DNA of 41,818 nt from Chitinophagales bacterium. GTDB taxonomy: Bacteria; Bacteroidota; Bacteroidia; Chitinophagales; Saprospiraceae. Of this stretch, positions 1 through 7,636 are shown one piece after another. A program made the translations under genes and the position numbers. Below the pieces are notes generated by a model, which saw only the letters and a program-made list of their open reading frames with translations, had not been told where the DNA came from and ran no database searches. Numbering within the stretch: the stretch's first letter is position 1; each line of letters starts with the position of its first letter. The stretch lies in assembly GCA_013298955.1 (NCBI GenBank), contig JAAFJT010000034.1, forward strand, positions 1-41,818. The letters are read 5' to 3'.

Positions 1-2
1 GT

Positions 3-461
3 TATTTGAATAATCAAGCTAATTTTTCAACCAAAGGCATTGCCAAAGACCCAAATCAGCCTATTCAAAAGTTTGAAATCGAAATTGTATTGGATAAAAT
101 CTTTAAAAACAAAGAAATTGTTTTAGAAAATATTTATTATGATTACAATAAGTGGGATATTCGGGAAGATGCCAAACCGACTTTAGACCAATTGTCTATG
201 ATTTTAACGCGAAATCCAACGATTCGTATTCAACTTTCTTCTCATACGGATTGTCGTGGAAATGATGCTTATAATGCTGTTTTGAGTCAAAAAAGGGCAG
301 ATGCGGCTGTTAACTATTTGATTACCAAAGGAATCGAATCCACCCGATTGACTGCGAAAGGATATGGCGAATCGGCTCCATCGGTTTCCTGCGATTGTAA
401 TAAGTGTAGCGAAAGCGACCATCAAGCGAATCGGCGAACGACTTTTAAAATCATTGAATAA
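3..461 (+). CDS. OmpA-family C-terminal domain protein (5' truncated)
   Basis: The reading frame is open back to the window edge, so this is the C-terminal part of a longer envelope protein; the TTG at 6-8 is unlikely to be the start. The visible part is a complete OmpA/MotB peptidoglycan-binding domain: the IYYDYNKWDIR strand, the LSSHTDCRGND loop with the Asp-x-Arg pair that binds diaminopimelate, a SQKRADAAVNYL helix, GYGES, and a terminal NRRTTFKI strand. In Bacteroidota this tail with the preceding NNQANFSTKGI-type linker is typical of large lipoproteins carrying TPR/PD40 or Ig-like repeats upstream, including PorE/SprE-type T9SS anchors. It faces the PorP/SprF homologue convergently, and OmpA/PorP pairs are common in T9SS loci. 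Whether this one is PorE-like cannot be judged without its N-terminus. It should anchor an outer-membrane assembly to the cell wall. Confidence 0.9.
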   Translation, partial: YLNNQANFSTKGIAKDPNQPIQKFEIEIVLDKIFKNKEIVLENIYYDYNKWDIREDAKPTLDQLSMILTRNPTIRIQLSSHTDCRGNDAYNAVLSQKRADAAVNYLITKGIESTRLTAKGYGESAPSVSCDCNKCSESDHQANRRTTFKIIE

Positions 462-476
462 TTTTAAATAACAATC

Positions 477-646
477 TATACTTTGCGTTGGGCGGTTCTG
501 GATACAATTGGAACGCGGACGACGCGGATTGGGCGGATTCGCACGGATTTTTTTTGAAATTCAGTGCTAAATTGAAGAAAAATCCGTGAAAATCCGCCCA
601 ATCCGTGTTCCCATTGTATCGCAAAACCACCCGACACAAAGTATAT
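477..646. repeat. Long imperfect palindrome, copy 1 of the CGGATTGGGCGGATT family
   Basis: The left arm runs from about 477 to 556 and the right arm from about 576 to 646. Outer arms pair ATACTTTG with CAAAGTAT, then ATACAAT with ATTGTAT, then CGGATTGGGCGGATT with AATCCGCCCAATCCG, and the inner part pairs CACGGATTTTT with AAAAATCCGTG. The left arm carries a few extra bases (GCGGACGAC) relative to the right. No reading frame is supported here. It starts about 15 bases after the OmpA stop codon, between two convergent genes, so it could end transcription from both sides. It shares its core with the palindrome at 755-875. Confidence 0.8.
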
Positions 647-682
647 ACATTTCCTAAATGATTTGTAAATCAATTCGAGCAT

Positions 683-715
683 AACTTGCGTCAAGTTTCA
701 AACTTGACGCAAGTT
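683..715. repeat. Perfect 16-bp palindrome with 1-nt spacer
   Basis: AACTTGCGTCAAGTTT (683-698) is followed after one base by its exact reverse complement (700-715). It lies between the two longer palindromes and is unrelated to them in sequence. A hairpin in RNA from either strand is possible, but no U tract follows, so it is not a classical terminator. It could be a small mobile palindrome or a protein-binding site. Confidence 0.7.
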
Positions 716-754
716 TAGTTTACCAACAGATGTAGGACAAGTATAATAAAGATG

Positions 755-875
755 TTTTAGGATAAATTGGAACGCGGATGACACAGATTGGGCGAATTTT
801 CACGGATTTTTTAATCAAAAAAATCCGTGAAAATTCGCCCAATCTGCGTCATCCGCGTTCCAATTTATCCTAAAA
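755..875. repeat. Near-perfect 58-bp inverted repeat, copy 2 of the CGGATTGGGCGGATT family
   Basis: The left arm (755-812) begins TTTTAGGATAAATTGGAACG, and the right arm (about 817-875) is its reverse complement with a single mismatch (GACAC against GACGC). The loop is about 4 nt. The core TTGGAACGCGGA...GATTGGGCG...CACGGATTTTTT is shared with 477-646. It ends two bases before the stop codon of the minus-strand PorP/SprF gene, so a transcript of that gene would fold this hairpin immediately after translation ends. It is likely an mRNA-end or termination element as well as a dispersed repeat. Confidence 0.85.
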
Positions 876-877
876 TA

Positions 878-1897
878 TTATCGAAACATTCTAAAACAGT
901 CGTTATAATCCCATTTTTTATTGGAATAGGGATCCAGATTGAACGAAAGTGCAATCTCATGACTGCCACCTGTCCGCCCTGCCAAACCCGAAATCGTCAA
1001 ATCATAACTATATCCAATTTTGAAAAAATCTTGCTGAAAACCCAACGATACAATCGCTGCATCAGAATTGGTGTAAGCCTGCCGATACCACAAACCGCCA
1101 AAAATGGGTCCAAAGCCAGCATAAACACCTGCATTTATCTGCATAAAATCGCCTTGTTTGGCAATCATCATGGTTGGCGAAGCAAAAATCGTTGGTCGAT
1201 ACCGATTGCCTTTTTGAATGACCCACTCATAACCACCATGAATCATCCACAAAATGGGCAAGCCAATCCGCAAATTTTTCTGCGTTTTGAGAAAACTTTC
1301 ATCAGGCGTATTCAAATGTTTGGCAGATAAACCCACATGATAACCCGCCGTATAAACCAAAAAACCCGTCGAAATGTCAAATAAAGTCCGATTTTGTTCC
1401 AAAGGACGGGTCTCTTGGGTTGGGTTTCGAGTCCCATTCGGCAAGGTCGCCCCATAAACAGGGTCTAATTGGTCATAAAAAATCAATTTATCCCAATCTA
1501 AACGCGTTTGCATCGCGCCGCCACTTACGCCAATTTTGGCAATAATGTCTTGTGTCAAATTGACTTTATAGGAATAATGGATGGCAGCCGTGCTTTTTTT
1601 ATAGATGCCATTGCCCGCGTCATCCGATAAAACGCTGATACCCAATGCGTTTTTATGCCCGCGAACGCCTTGGTCGTAGGAAACGGAGGAGGTTGTAAAA
1701 GCATTGTTAAACCCCGCCCATTGAGAACGGTAGTTGATAGCGATGAACGGCGTACCCGCATTGCCCGCAAAAGCAGGGTTGAGTTGCAAAGGGGCAGCAT
1801 AAAATTGAGTAAAAACAGGGTCTTGTGCCTGCACACGACACGCGCTCAACAACGCGATAACACAGAACCCAACAGGAATAAGGCGTATTTTCTGCAT
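878..1897 (-). CDS. PorP/SprF family type IX secretion membrane protein
   Basis: A 339-residue outer-membrane beta-barrel of the PorP/SprF family. The start at 1897 gives a clean signal peptide (MQKIRLIPVGFCVIALLSAC...VQAQ); a longer frame to 1951 would place 18 charged residues before it. The mature protein begins QDPVFTQFYAAPLQLNPAFAG, the hallmark opening of this family, followed by INYRSQW, alternating strands, and a C-terminal strand HEIALSFNLDP. In T9SS, PorP binds PorE and helps link the trans-envelope PorK/L/M/N machine to peptidoglycan; many paralogues pair with individual gliding or adhesin substrates, so this may be a substrate-linked copy. The convergent OmpA-domain gene at 3-461 is a plausible partner. 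The stop codon abuts the hairpin at 755-875. A Cys in the leader (SAC-RVQAQ) could suggest a lipobox, but the AQ-D boundary fits signal peptidase I better. Confidence 0.88.
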   Translation of the reverse strand: MQKIRLIPVGFCVIALLSACRVQAQDPVFTQFYAAPLQLNPAFAGNAGTPFIAINYRSQWAGFNNAFTTSSVSYDQGVRGHKNALGISVLSDDAGNGIYKKSTAAIHYSYKVNLTQDIIAKIGVSGGAMQTRLDWDKLIFYDQLDPVYGATLPNGTRNPTQETRPLEQNRTLFDISTGFLVYTAGYHVGLSAKHLNTPDESFLKTQKNLRIGLPILWMIHGGYEWVIQKGNRYRPTIFASPTMMIAKQGDFMQINAGVYAGFGPIFGGLWYRQAYTNSDAAIVSLGFQQDFFKIGYSYDLTISGLAGRTGGSHEIALSFNLDPYSNKKWDYNDCFRMFR

Positions 1898-2213
1898 GAA
1901 AAATAGAGGTTCACGTTTGATGATGTGAAGATTTTTTATTTTTGTAAACAATTATAAATCAATTTAATCATCTATTAAAATGGTAAAAATGAATGCTTTT
2001 TTTTAAATTCAAATCTTGTATCTTAAAATATGTTAATTTTTAAAAATTGCTGCAATAAAATTGCTACAATCAAGTTATTTTAACGTTTTGCTAACAATTT
2101 TTATTACGGTTTTGCAAAATTTAAACTTAAAGTCGTAAAGATATAGGACTTTTCTTATTTTTTAGTCAAAATTTGCCTATTTTGTGGCAAATATAAAAAA
2201 AGGACACTGCATC
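1898..2213. other. Divergent intergenic region between PorP/SprF and porU
   Basis: This 316-bp, very A+T-rich stretch has no supported gene. It must hold promoters for both flanking genes. On the plus strand TATTTTTG (1937-1944) matches the Bacteroidota -7 consensus TAnnTTTG, with TTTG at 1916-1919, but the 17-nt gap is shorter than usual. A short hairpin ATTTGCC (2171-2177)/GGCAAAT (2186-2192) sits 22 bases before the porU start and could be an operator or leader stem. Promoter assignment here is tentative. Confidence 0.4.
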
Positions 2214-5200
2214 ATGAAAAAAAACCTCTGTATTGGTCTTTTAACGATTTTATCGTTTTCTATAAATGCTCAAAGTATTGTGAATCAACAACTTGTGCAA
2301 GATGTACAAGCAACTTTAAATTGGTCGGCGCAACCCATGCCGCATATGGTGGCGGGACGAGTCACAAAAGAAATCTATCATTTTCAAGGCTCCGTCTATC
2401 AAAAGGCGCAACCGACTTTGCCTCAGTATCACACCCGTTTTGCTGTGCCTTCCAACGGTCATAATGGACGCATAACGGTAACATTGGCGCGTGAAGTATA
2501 TGAACCGATTGAAATTCAAAATAATAAAGATGTATCCATTCTTGATAATCAATTGATAATCAATACTTTTTATACGATTGAACGCAAACAATCTTTTGCA
2601 AATCTTCAATTCATTCCCATTCGACGCAAAGGGGCTGGTTTTGAAAAATTGGTTTCTTTTGAGGCAAAAATCACGGTTACACCCGACAATAATCGTCCTT
2701 TGGAAGTGCGCGGACGTAATTATACGTATAATTCGGCTTTGAAAACAGGCGAAATCTATAAAGTGGCGGTCAAAGAAACAGGGATTCATAAATTGGATTA
2801 TAATTTTTTGAAAAATGATTTAAAAATTGCGAATTTAGATAATATCAATCCCAAAACCATGAAATTGTATGGCAATGGCGGTGGTATGGTGATTGAAAAT
2901 AATGCGATTGATAGACCTGATGATTTAACAGAGCTAAACATTGAAATCGTGGGAGGCGATGATGGCAAATTTGATGCAACGGATTATATTTTATTTTATG
3001 CGATTGGAGTTGATAAAGTGAGTATGGGCGCGGATAATCTTTTGCATAAATCCAAGCATTTGTATGATGATAAATGTTACTATTTTCTCAAAGTGAATGC
3101 CGATGCGAATGGTTTGCGGGTAACGCCTCAAAATAGTTTGCCCAATCCAACCTTTACGACCACAACTTTTGATGCGATGGCGCATTACGAGGACGATAAA
3201 TACAACTTATTGTATGAAAATAAATATCGTTGGTCACAAGGTTCGGGCAAAGGTTGGTATGGCGATTATTTTGGAGAAACGACTCGGGAAAAAACGTTCT
3301 CTGATAAATTTGCGTTTCCAAACCTTGTCACAACTGAGAAGGCAACCGTTCAAGTTCGGTTTGCTGGTTCGGGCGTTACTTCCGATGTTTTAGTAACGGT
3401 TGGTGGACAAACTTTTCAAAAGAGCGTTCCAACTTCACATCCGACTGAAGTGGAATCGGTATTTGCACATGCTATTGATTTTCAAAATATTCAGTTTCTA
3501 AATAGTGAAAATCCCGAAGTCAAAATCAATTATGCACCGATGTCTGGGACAGAAGGCTGGTTAGATTTTATTGAAATCAACGCTCGCCGTCAATTGAAAA
3601 TGGTGGGTACGCAATTGGGTTTTAGGGATTTGCGCACGAAACGTTATACGACAAGTGCGTTTGAAATCGCCGGTATGGATGCAAATGTAACGGTTTGGGA
3701 TGTCACAAATCCATACGCCGCTTTGAAACAAGAAGGCGTTTTGAATGGTGCGAATTTTACCTTTTCGGCAAATACGAATAACATTTTACGTGAATATATT
3801 GCGTTCAAAAAAACAGAAATTGTTTTAAAACCAGAAGCGATTGGCAAAGTAACCAATCAGAATTTACATGGCTTGGACAATATTGATTTGTTGATTGTTT
3901 ATCATAAAGATTTTGACAATGCAACGCAATTGCTCAAACAACATCGTCAATCTTTTTCTAATCTGAAAGTGGCAACGGCGGAAGTAACTCAGATTTACAA
4001 TGAGTTTTCGAGTGGGATGCAAGACCCTGGTGCGATTCGAGATTTTGCTAAAATGTTGTATGACAGAAACTTACGCTTTAAATATTTGTTGTTGATGGGC
4101 GATGGTGCCTTCGATTGGCAAGCGCGGACTTCGGAAGAAAAAGCGCGGAAAACGAATTTCATACCTGCGTATGAGACGGATGAAAGTTTTGATGCGATAG
4201 ATGCGTTTCCATCAGACGATTTTTATGCTTTGTTGGACAGTTCGGAAGGCGAACAATTGCGCGGCAATTTGGATATTGCCGTTGGTCGGATTCCTTGCAA
4301 GGATGCGATTGAAGCGGAAAGTGTTGTGCGTAAAATCATTAGACATGAATCCAATCCTGAATCTTTTGGCGATTGGCGCAATCGGGCGGTTTTTTCGGCG
4401 GATGATGAAGATAATAATTTTCACTTAATTGATGCCGATTACGCGGCGGAACGCGTGCAAACCGAAACGCCGAATTTCAATTTAGATAAATTGTATATTG
4501 ATGCGTATCGGCAGGAGATTAGTGCAGGCGGAACGCGTGTGCCTGCGTTGAATGAGGCGATTACGGAAAATCAATTTCGGGGTATGTTGGCTTTCACGTA
4601 TTTGGGGCATGGCGGACCGAAAGGCTTGGCGCAAGAACGGATTTTGTTGCGTGAAGATTTGGCGGCTTGGCAAAATATCAATAAATTGCCTTTGATTATC
4701 ACGGCAACCTGTTCTTTTGCGGGTTATGACACGCCGAAAGAGGAAACGGCGGGTGAAGTCGCGCTTTTGAATCCTTCGGGCGGCGCGGTCGGCTTGTATG
4801 CGACGGTTCGGGCGGTCTATGCTTCCACAAATGCACAATTGGTGAATGCGGTTTATGATACGATTTTCAAAAAACGCGGTAGTGCGCCTGTTTATGCGGG
4901 TGAAATGTTGCGGGTTGCGAAAAATCGTTCTAATACAGGGGTCAATGGTCAAAAATTTACGTTATTGGGCGACCCTGCGATGCGTTTGGGCATTCCGAAA
5001 TATGAAGTCATTACGGCTAAAATCAATAATCGTGTTTTAGGAAAAGTAGAAGCGTTGGAACAGTTGGATGCAAATGGTAATCCAAGTTCAAGAGTCAGTA
5101 GGGTTCTGATAGATACGTTTAAAGCCTTACAACAAGTGACGATTGAAGGTTATATTAGAGGCGATGGCGGGCAAATTTTAACCAATTTTAATGGTAAAAT

Positions 5201-6140
5201 CTATCCTACTATTTTTGATAAATCAGTGATTGCCAAGACATTAGCGCAAGACCCAACCAGTTATGTACGCGATTTTCGCCTTCAACGAAATATCCTTTTC
5301 AAAGGCGTAGCAACCGTTAAAAATGGCGTTTGGCGTTTCACTTTTGTCGTACCGCGAGACATTAATTACGATTTTGGCAAAGGCAAAATCAGTTATTATG
5401 CACATGATGGGGCATTGAATGATGCCGCAGGCAGTTTTAGTCAATTCATCGTTGGCGGCACGGATTTAACCATTCCTGCCGATAACAAACCGCCTGTGGT
5501 ACAAGTATTTATGAATGATGAAAGTTTTATATCTGGCAATAATACAAATGCTTCCCCAACGCTTTTAGCCAAATTGAGTGATGATACAGGCATCAATGTA
5601 ACAGGCGTGAGTATCGGGCATGATTTGACTTCGATTCTAGATGGTGGGCAAACGCGGGTTTTAAATTCCTTCTATCAAGCGGCGCAAGATGACCACAAAC
5701 GGGGAACGCTAAACTATCCGTTGAGCAATTTGGCAGAGGGCAAGCATACGATTCGGGTCAAGGCATGGGACGTTTCCAACAATTCGGGGGAAGCAACCAC
5801 CGATTTTGTGGTAACGAAGGACGCTAAAACAGGACTTTCTTACGTTCTAAATTATCCGAATCCGTTTACGACGCATACCGAGTTTCGTTTTGAACATGGA
5901 TTAACAAGTCAGAACCTGCGCGTACAGATTAATATTTTGACAATTGGCGGAAAATTAATCAAAACGATTGACCAAAACGTTTTTTCCAATGGAAAATTAG
6001 TTTCAGGAATTGCTTGGGATGGCAACGATGAGTACGGAGAAGCATTAGCACGCGGCGTTTACATGTATCAAATCAAACTATTTGGTTCAAACAATGAAAA
6101 AGTGGTGAGCGAATTTCAAAAAATAGTGCTTTTAAAATAA
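2214..6140 (+). CDS. porU: Type IX secretion system sortase PorU (peptidase family C25)
   Basis: A 1308-residue cysteine peptidase of the gingipain (C25) family, within the usual PorU size range. PorU sits on the cell surface, removes the C-terminal sorting domain of T9SS cargo and attaches the cargo to an anionic LPS. The ATG at 2214 gives a typical signal peptide (MKKNLCIGLLTILSFSINAQ); the longer frame from 2184 does not. An N-terminal prodomain-like beta region precedes the C25 catalytic domain, with LLLMGDGAFDW, catalytic His799 in YLGHGG and catalytic Cys833 in ITATCSFAGYD, so the enzyme appears active. The end (YVLNYPNPFTTHTEFRF...GEALARGVYMYQIKL) is a FlgD/T9SS-type Ig-like C-terminal domain, which PorU itself carries. 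porV follows directly, a gene order conserved across Bacteroidota, though a strong terminator lies between. Confidence 0.95.
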   Translation: MKKNLCIGLLTILSFSINAQSIVNQQLVQDVQATLNWSAQPMPHMVAGRVTKEIYHFQGSVYQKAQPTLPQYHTRFAVPSNGHNGRITVTLAREVYEPIEIQNNKDVSILDNQLIINTFYTIERKQSFANLQFIPIRRKGAGFEKLVSFEAKITVTPDNNRPLEVRGRNYTYNSALKTGEIYKVAVKETGIHKLDYNFLKNDLKIANLDNINPKTMKLYGNGGGMVIENNAIDRPDDLTELNIEIVGGDDGKFDATDYILFYAIGVDKVSMGADNLLHKSKHLYDDKCYYFLKVNADANGLRVTPQNSLPNPTFTTTTFDAMAHYEDDKYNLLYENKYRWSQGSGKGWYGDYFGETTREKTFSDKFAFPNLVTTEKATVQVRFAGSGVTSDVLVTVGGQTFQKSVPTSHPTEVESVFAHAIDFQNIQFLNSENPEVKINYAPMSGTEGWLDFIEINARRQLKMVGTQLGFRDLRTKRYTTSAFEIAGMDANVTVWDVTNPYAALKQEGVLNGANFTFSANTNNILREYIAFKKTEIVLKPEAIGKVTNQNLHGLDNIDLLIVYHKDFDNATQLLKQHRQSFSNLKVATAEVTQIYNEFSSGMQDPGAIRDFAKMLYDRNLRFKYLLLMGDGAFDWQARTSEEKARKTNFIPAYETDESFDAIDAFPSDDFYALLDSSEGEQLRGNLDIAVGRIPCKDAIEAESVVRKIIRHESNPESFGDWRNRAVFSADDEDNNFHLIDADYAAERVQTETPNFNLDKLYIDAYRQEISAGGTRVPALNEAITENQFRGMLAFTYLGHGGPKGLAQERILLREDLAAWQNINKLPLIITATCSFAGYDTPKEETAGEVALLNPSGGAVGLYATVRAVYASTNAQLVNAVYDTIFKKRGSAPVYAGEMLRVAKNRSNTGVNGQKFTLLGDPAMRLGIPKYEVITAKINNRVLGKVEALEQLDANGNPSSRVSRVLIDTFKALQQVTIEGYIRGDGGQILTNFNGKIYPTIFDKSVIAKTLAQDPTSYVRDFRLQRNILFKGVATVKNGVWRFTFVVPRDINYDFGKGKISYYAHDGALNDAAGSFSQFIVGGTDLTIPADNKPPVVQVFMNDESFISGNNTNASPTLLAKLSDDTGINVTGVSIGHDLTSILDGGQTRVLNSFYQAAQDDHKRGTLNYPLSNLAEGKHTIRVKAWDVSNNSGEATTDFVVTKDAKTGLSYVLNYPNPFTTHTEFRFEHGLTSQNLRVQINILTIGGKLIKTIDQNVFSNGKLVSGIAWDGNDEYGEALARGVYMYQIKLFGSNNEKVVSEFQKIVLLK

Positions 6141-6142
6141 AA

Positions 6143-6175
6143 CAAAGCGTTTAGCATCCTTTTCTAAACGCTTTG
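6143..6175 (+). terminator. Hairpin terminator after porU
   Basis: A perfect 12-bp stem CAAAGCGTTTAG (6143-6154)/CTAAACGCTTTG (6164-6175) with a 9-nt loop, three bases after the porU stop. A T-rich stretch (ACTTTTTAC) follows shortly after. It implies that porV is expressed largely from its own promoter. Confidence 0.75.
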
Positions 6176-6257
6176 CAATCAACTTTTTACGTATGTAAAT
6201 GTTTAACCCCTGAAATTAAACCTATTATCAGTTATTTTAAAATATTTAAAAAAAAAA

Positions 6258-6265
6258 TAGATTTG
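6258..6265 (+). promoter_or_regulatory. Candidate -7 promoter box for porV
   Basis: TAGATTTG matches the Bacteroidota TAnnTTTG box. It lies in the porU-porV gap after the terminator, leaving a leader of about 95 nt. No convincing -33 TTG is seen at the expected distance, so the call is moderate. Confidence 0.4.
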
Positions 6266-6366
6266 CATTTTGAATGTCTCTTTCACTAAACCAGCTTTAC
6301 GAGTCATTCAAGATTCAAGGAAATCCAATTCCGAATCTTATTTGAAAAACAATTACAATTAGCAAC

Positions 6367-7545
6367 ATGAAAAATTTCTTCTTTAGTTTGGTGGGTGCTT
6401 CAGCGATATTGACGACCGTTACAACGACCTTGACGGGTCAGTGCCACGATAGTTTTGACCCACTCGGCAGACCGTGCCGCAATGTGATTCAAACAGCCGT
6501 TCCATTTATGCGGATTGCGCCTGATGCCCGTTCTGGGGCAATGGGTGATGTAGGTATTGCGACTTCGCCCGATGCGAATGCGATGCACTTCAATGCTTCT
6601 AAGTTGGTTTTTGCAGACCAAAACACAGGGGCATCCGTCACTTATACGCCTTGGTTGCGGAATTTGGGGGTGGATGACATCTATTTAGCTGATTTTGCAG
6701 GTTTTTACCAATTTGGCGCAGGCAAACGCAAACAAGCGGTGGGCGTAGATTTGCGTTATTTTTCGTTGGGCAAGATTGATTGGACGGATGAAAATGGAAC
6801 GCGGTTGAGTGAAGGGGTTCCGCGTGAATTTTCAGCCGCAGTGGGCTATTCGCGCCAATTGACCGATAATTTATCGGTTGGTTTGACGGGTAAATACATT
6901 TATTCTAATTTGGCTTCGGGCTTAAGCATTGGTTCTCAACAGATTGGGTCAGGCAAAGCGGGTGCGGCGGATATTTCGCTTACGTACAAAACGCCGATTA
7001 AAATGTCTGATAAAAAGACGAATTTAATGGTCGGTTTGGCAGTGTCGAACATTGGTAGCAAGGTGACTTATATCAAAACGGGAGACTTTTTGCCCACCAA
7101 TTTGGGTTTAGGGGCGGCATGGGAAATCCCGTTAGACCAATATAATACGATTACATTTGCTTTGGATATTAACAAATTGTTAGTTCCTACGCCTGATAGT
7201 CTAACCGATTGGCGTAAAATTGGTTCGGTTGCTGGCATTTTCAAATCATTTTCAGATGATAGAAGCAATTTTAGTGAAAAAATACGGGAATTGTATTGGA
7301 GTACAGGCATAGAATACTGGTATGATAAACAATTTGCAGTGCGGGCGGGTTATTTTTATGAGCATGCGACGAAAGGGGGCAGACAATATTTCACCGCAGG
7401 TTTGGGCTTGAAATACAACGTATTTGGTATCAACCTTTCGTACTTGGTGCCGACAACCAGTCAAAGAAATCCGTTGGATAATACATTGCGCTTTTCACTA
7501 CTATTTGATTTAGGCTCGTTCAAAGGCGAGACCGTAAATGAATAA
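6367..7545 (+). CDS. porV: Type IX secretion outer-membrane protein PorV (LptO)
   Basis: A 392-residue beta-barrel of the PorV family (FadL-like fold). PorV is the shuttle that receives the sorting domain of T9SS cargo from the SprA translocon and delivers it to PorU. The sequence shows an N-terminal signal peptide (MKNFFFSLVGASAILTTVTTTLTGQ), the family opening VPFMRIAPDARSGAMGDVGIAT with DANAMHFNASKL, repeated amphipathic strands, and a C-terminal strand ending in LRFSLLFDLGSF. The length is typical of the family. It lies directly after porU, consistent with their joint role in the attachment complex, and is closed by a very strong terminator at 7566-7601. Confidence 0.94.
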   Translation: MKNFFFSLVGASAILTTVTTTLTGQCHDSFDPLGRPCRNVIQTAVPFMRIAPDARSGAMGDVGIATSPDANAMHFNASKLVFADQNTGASVTYTPWLRNLGVDDIYLADFAGFYQFGAGKRKQAVGVDLRYFSLGKIDWTDENGTRLSEGVPREFSAAVGYSRQLTDNLSVGLTGKYIYSNLASGLSIGSQQIGSGKAGAADISLTYKTPIKMSDKKTNLMVGLAVSNIGSKVTYIKTGDFLPTNLGLGAAWEIPLDQYNTITFALDINKLLVPTPDSLTDWRKIGSVAGIFKSFSDDRSNFSEKIRELYWSTGIEYWYDKQFAVRAGYFYEHATKGGRQYFTAGLGLKYNVFGINLSYLVPTTSQRNPLDNTLRFSLLFDLGSFKGETVNE

Positions 7546-7565
7546 TTAAGTATATATAAAAAATA

Positions 7566-7601
7566 AAAAGGCTTGATTTTCTGATGAAAATCAAGCCTTT
7601 T
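7566..7601 (+). terminator. Strong hairpin terminator after porV
   Basis: A perfect 16-bp stem AAAAGGCTTGATTTTC (7566-7581)/GAAAATCAAGCCTTTT (7586-7601) with a TGAT loop. The arms supply their own A and T tracts, so it can act in either direction. It separates porV from the amylase gene. Confidence 0.85.
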
Positions 7602-7636
7602 CTGCTTTCGAGGTGAATAGGCAAAATATCCATTTT

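Noticed and set aside
451-694. Short minus-strand frames over the first palindrome
   Set aside because: Their coding sequence is the palindrome arms themselves; no protein features.
827-1330. 167-codon plus-strand reading frame
   Set aside because: It is antisense to the PorP/SprF gene, begins inside the palindrome and has a composition typical of a shadow frame (rich in Ile, Arg, Asn, Cys).
4482-4952. 156-codon minus-strand reading frame inside porU
   Set aside because: It is opposite the catalytic His/Cys region of porU; Arg/Ile/Thr-rich shadow composition.
7566-7601. Operator or small RNA at the porV 3' end
   Set aside because: The perfect stem, short loop and A/T tracts are fully explained by a bidirectional terminator.
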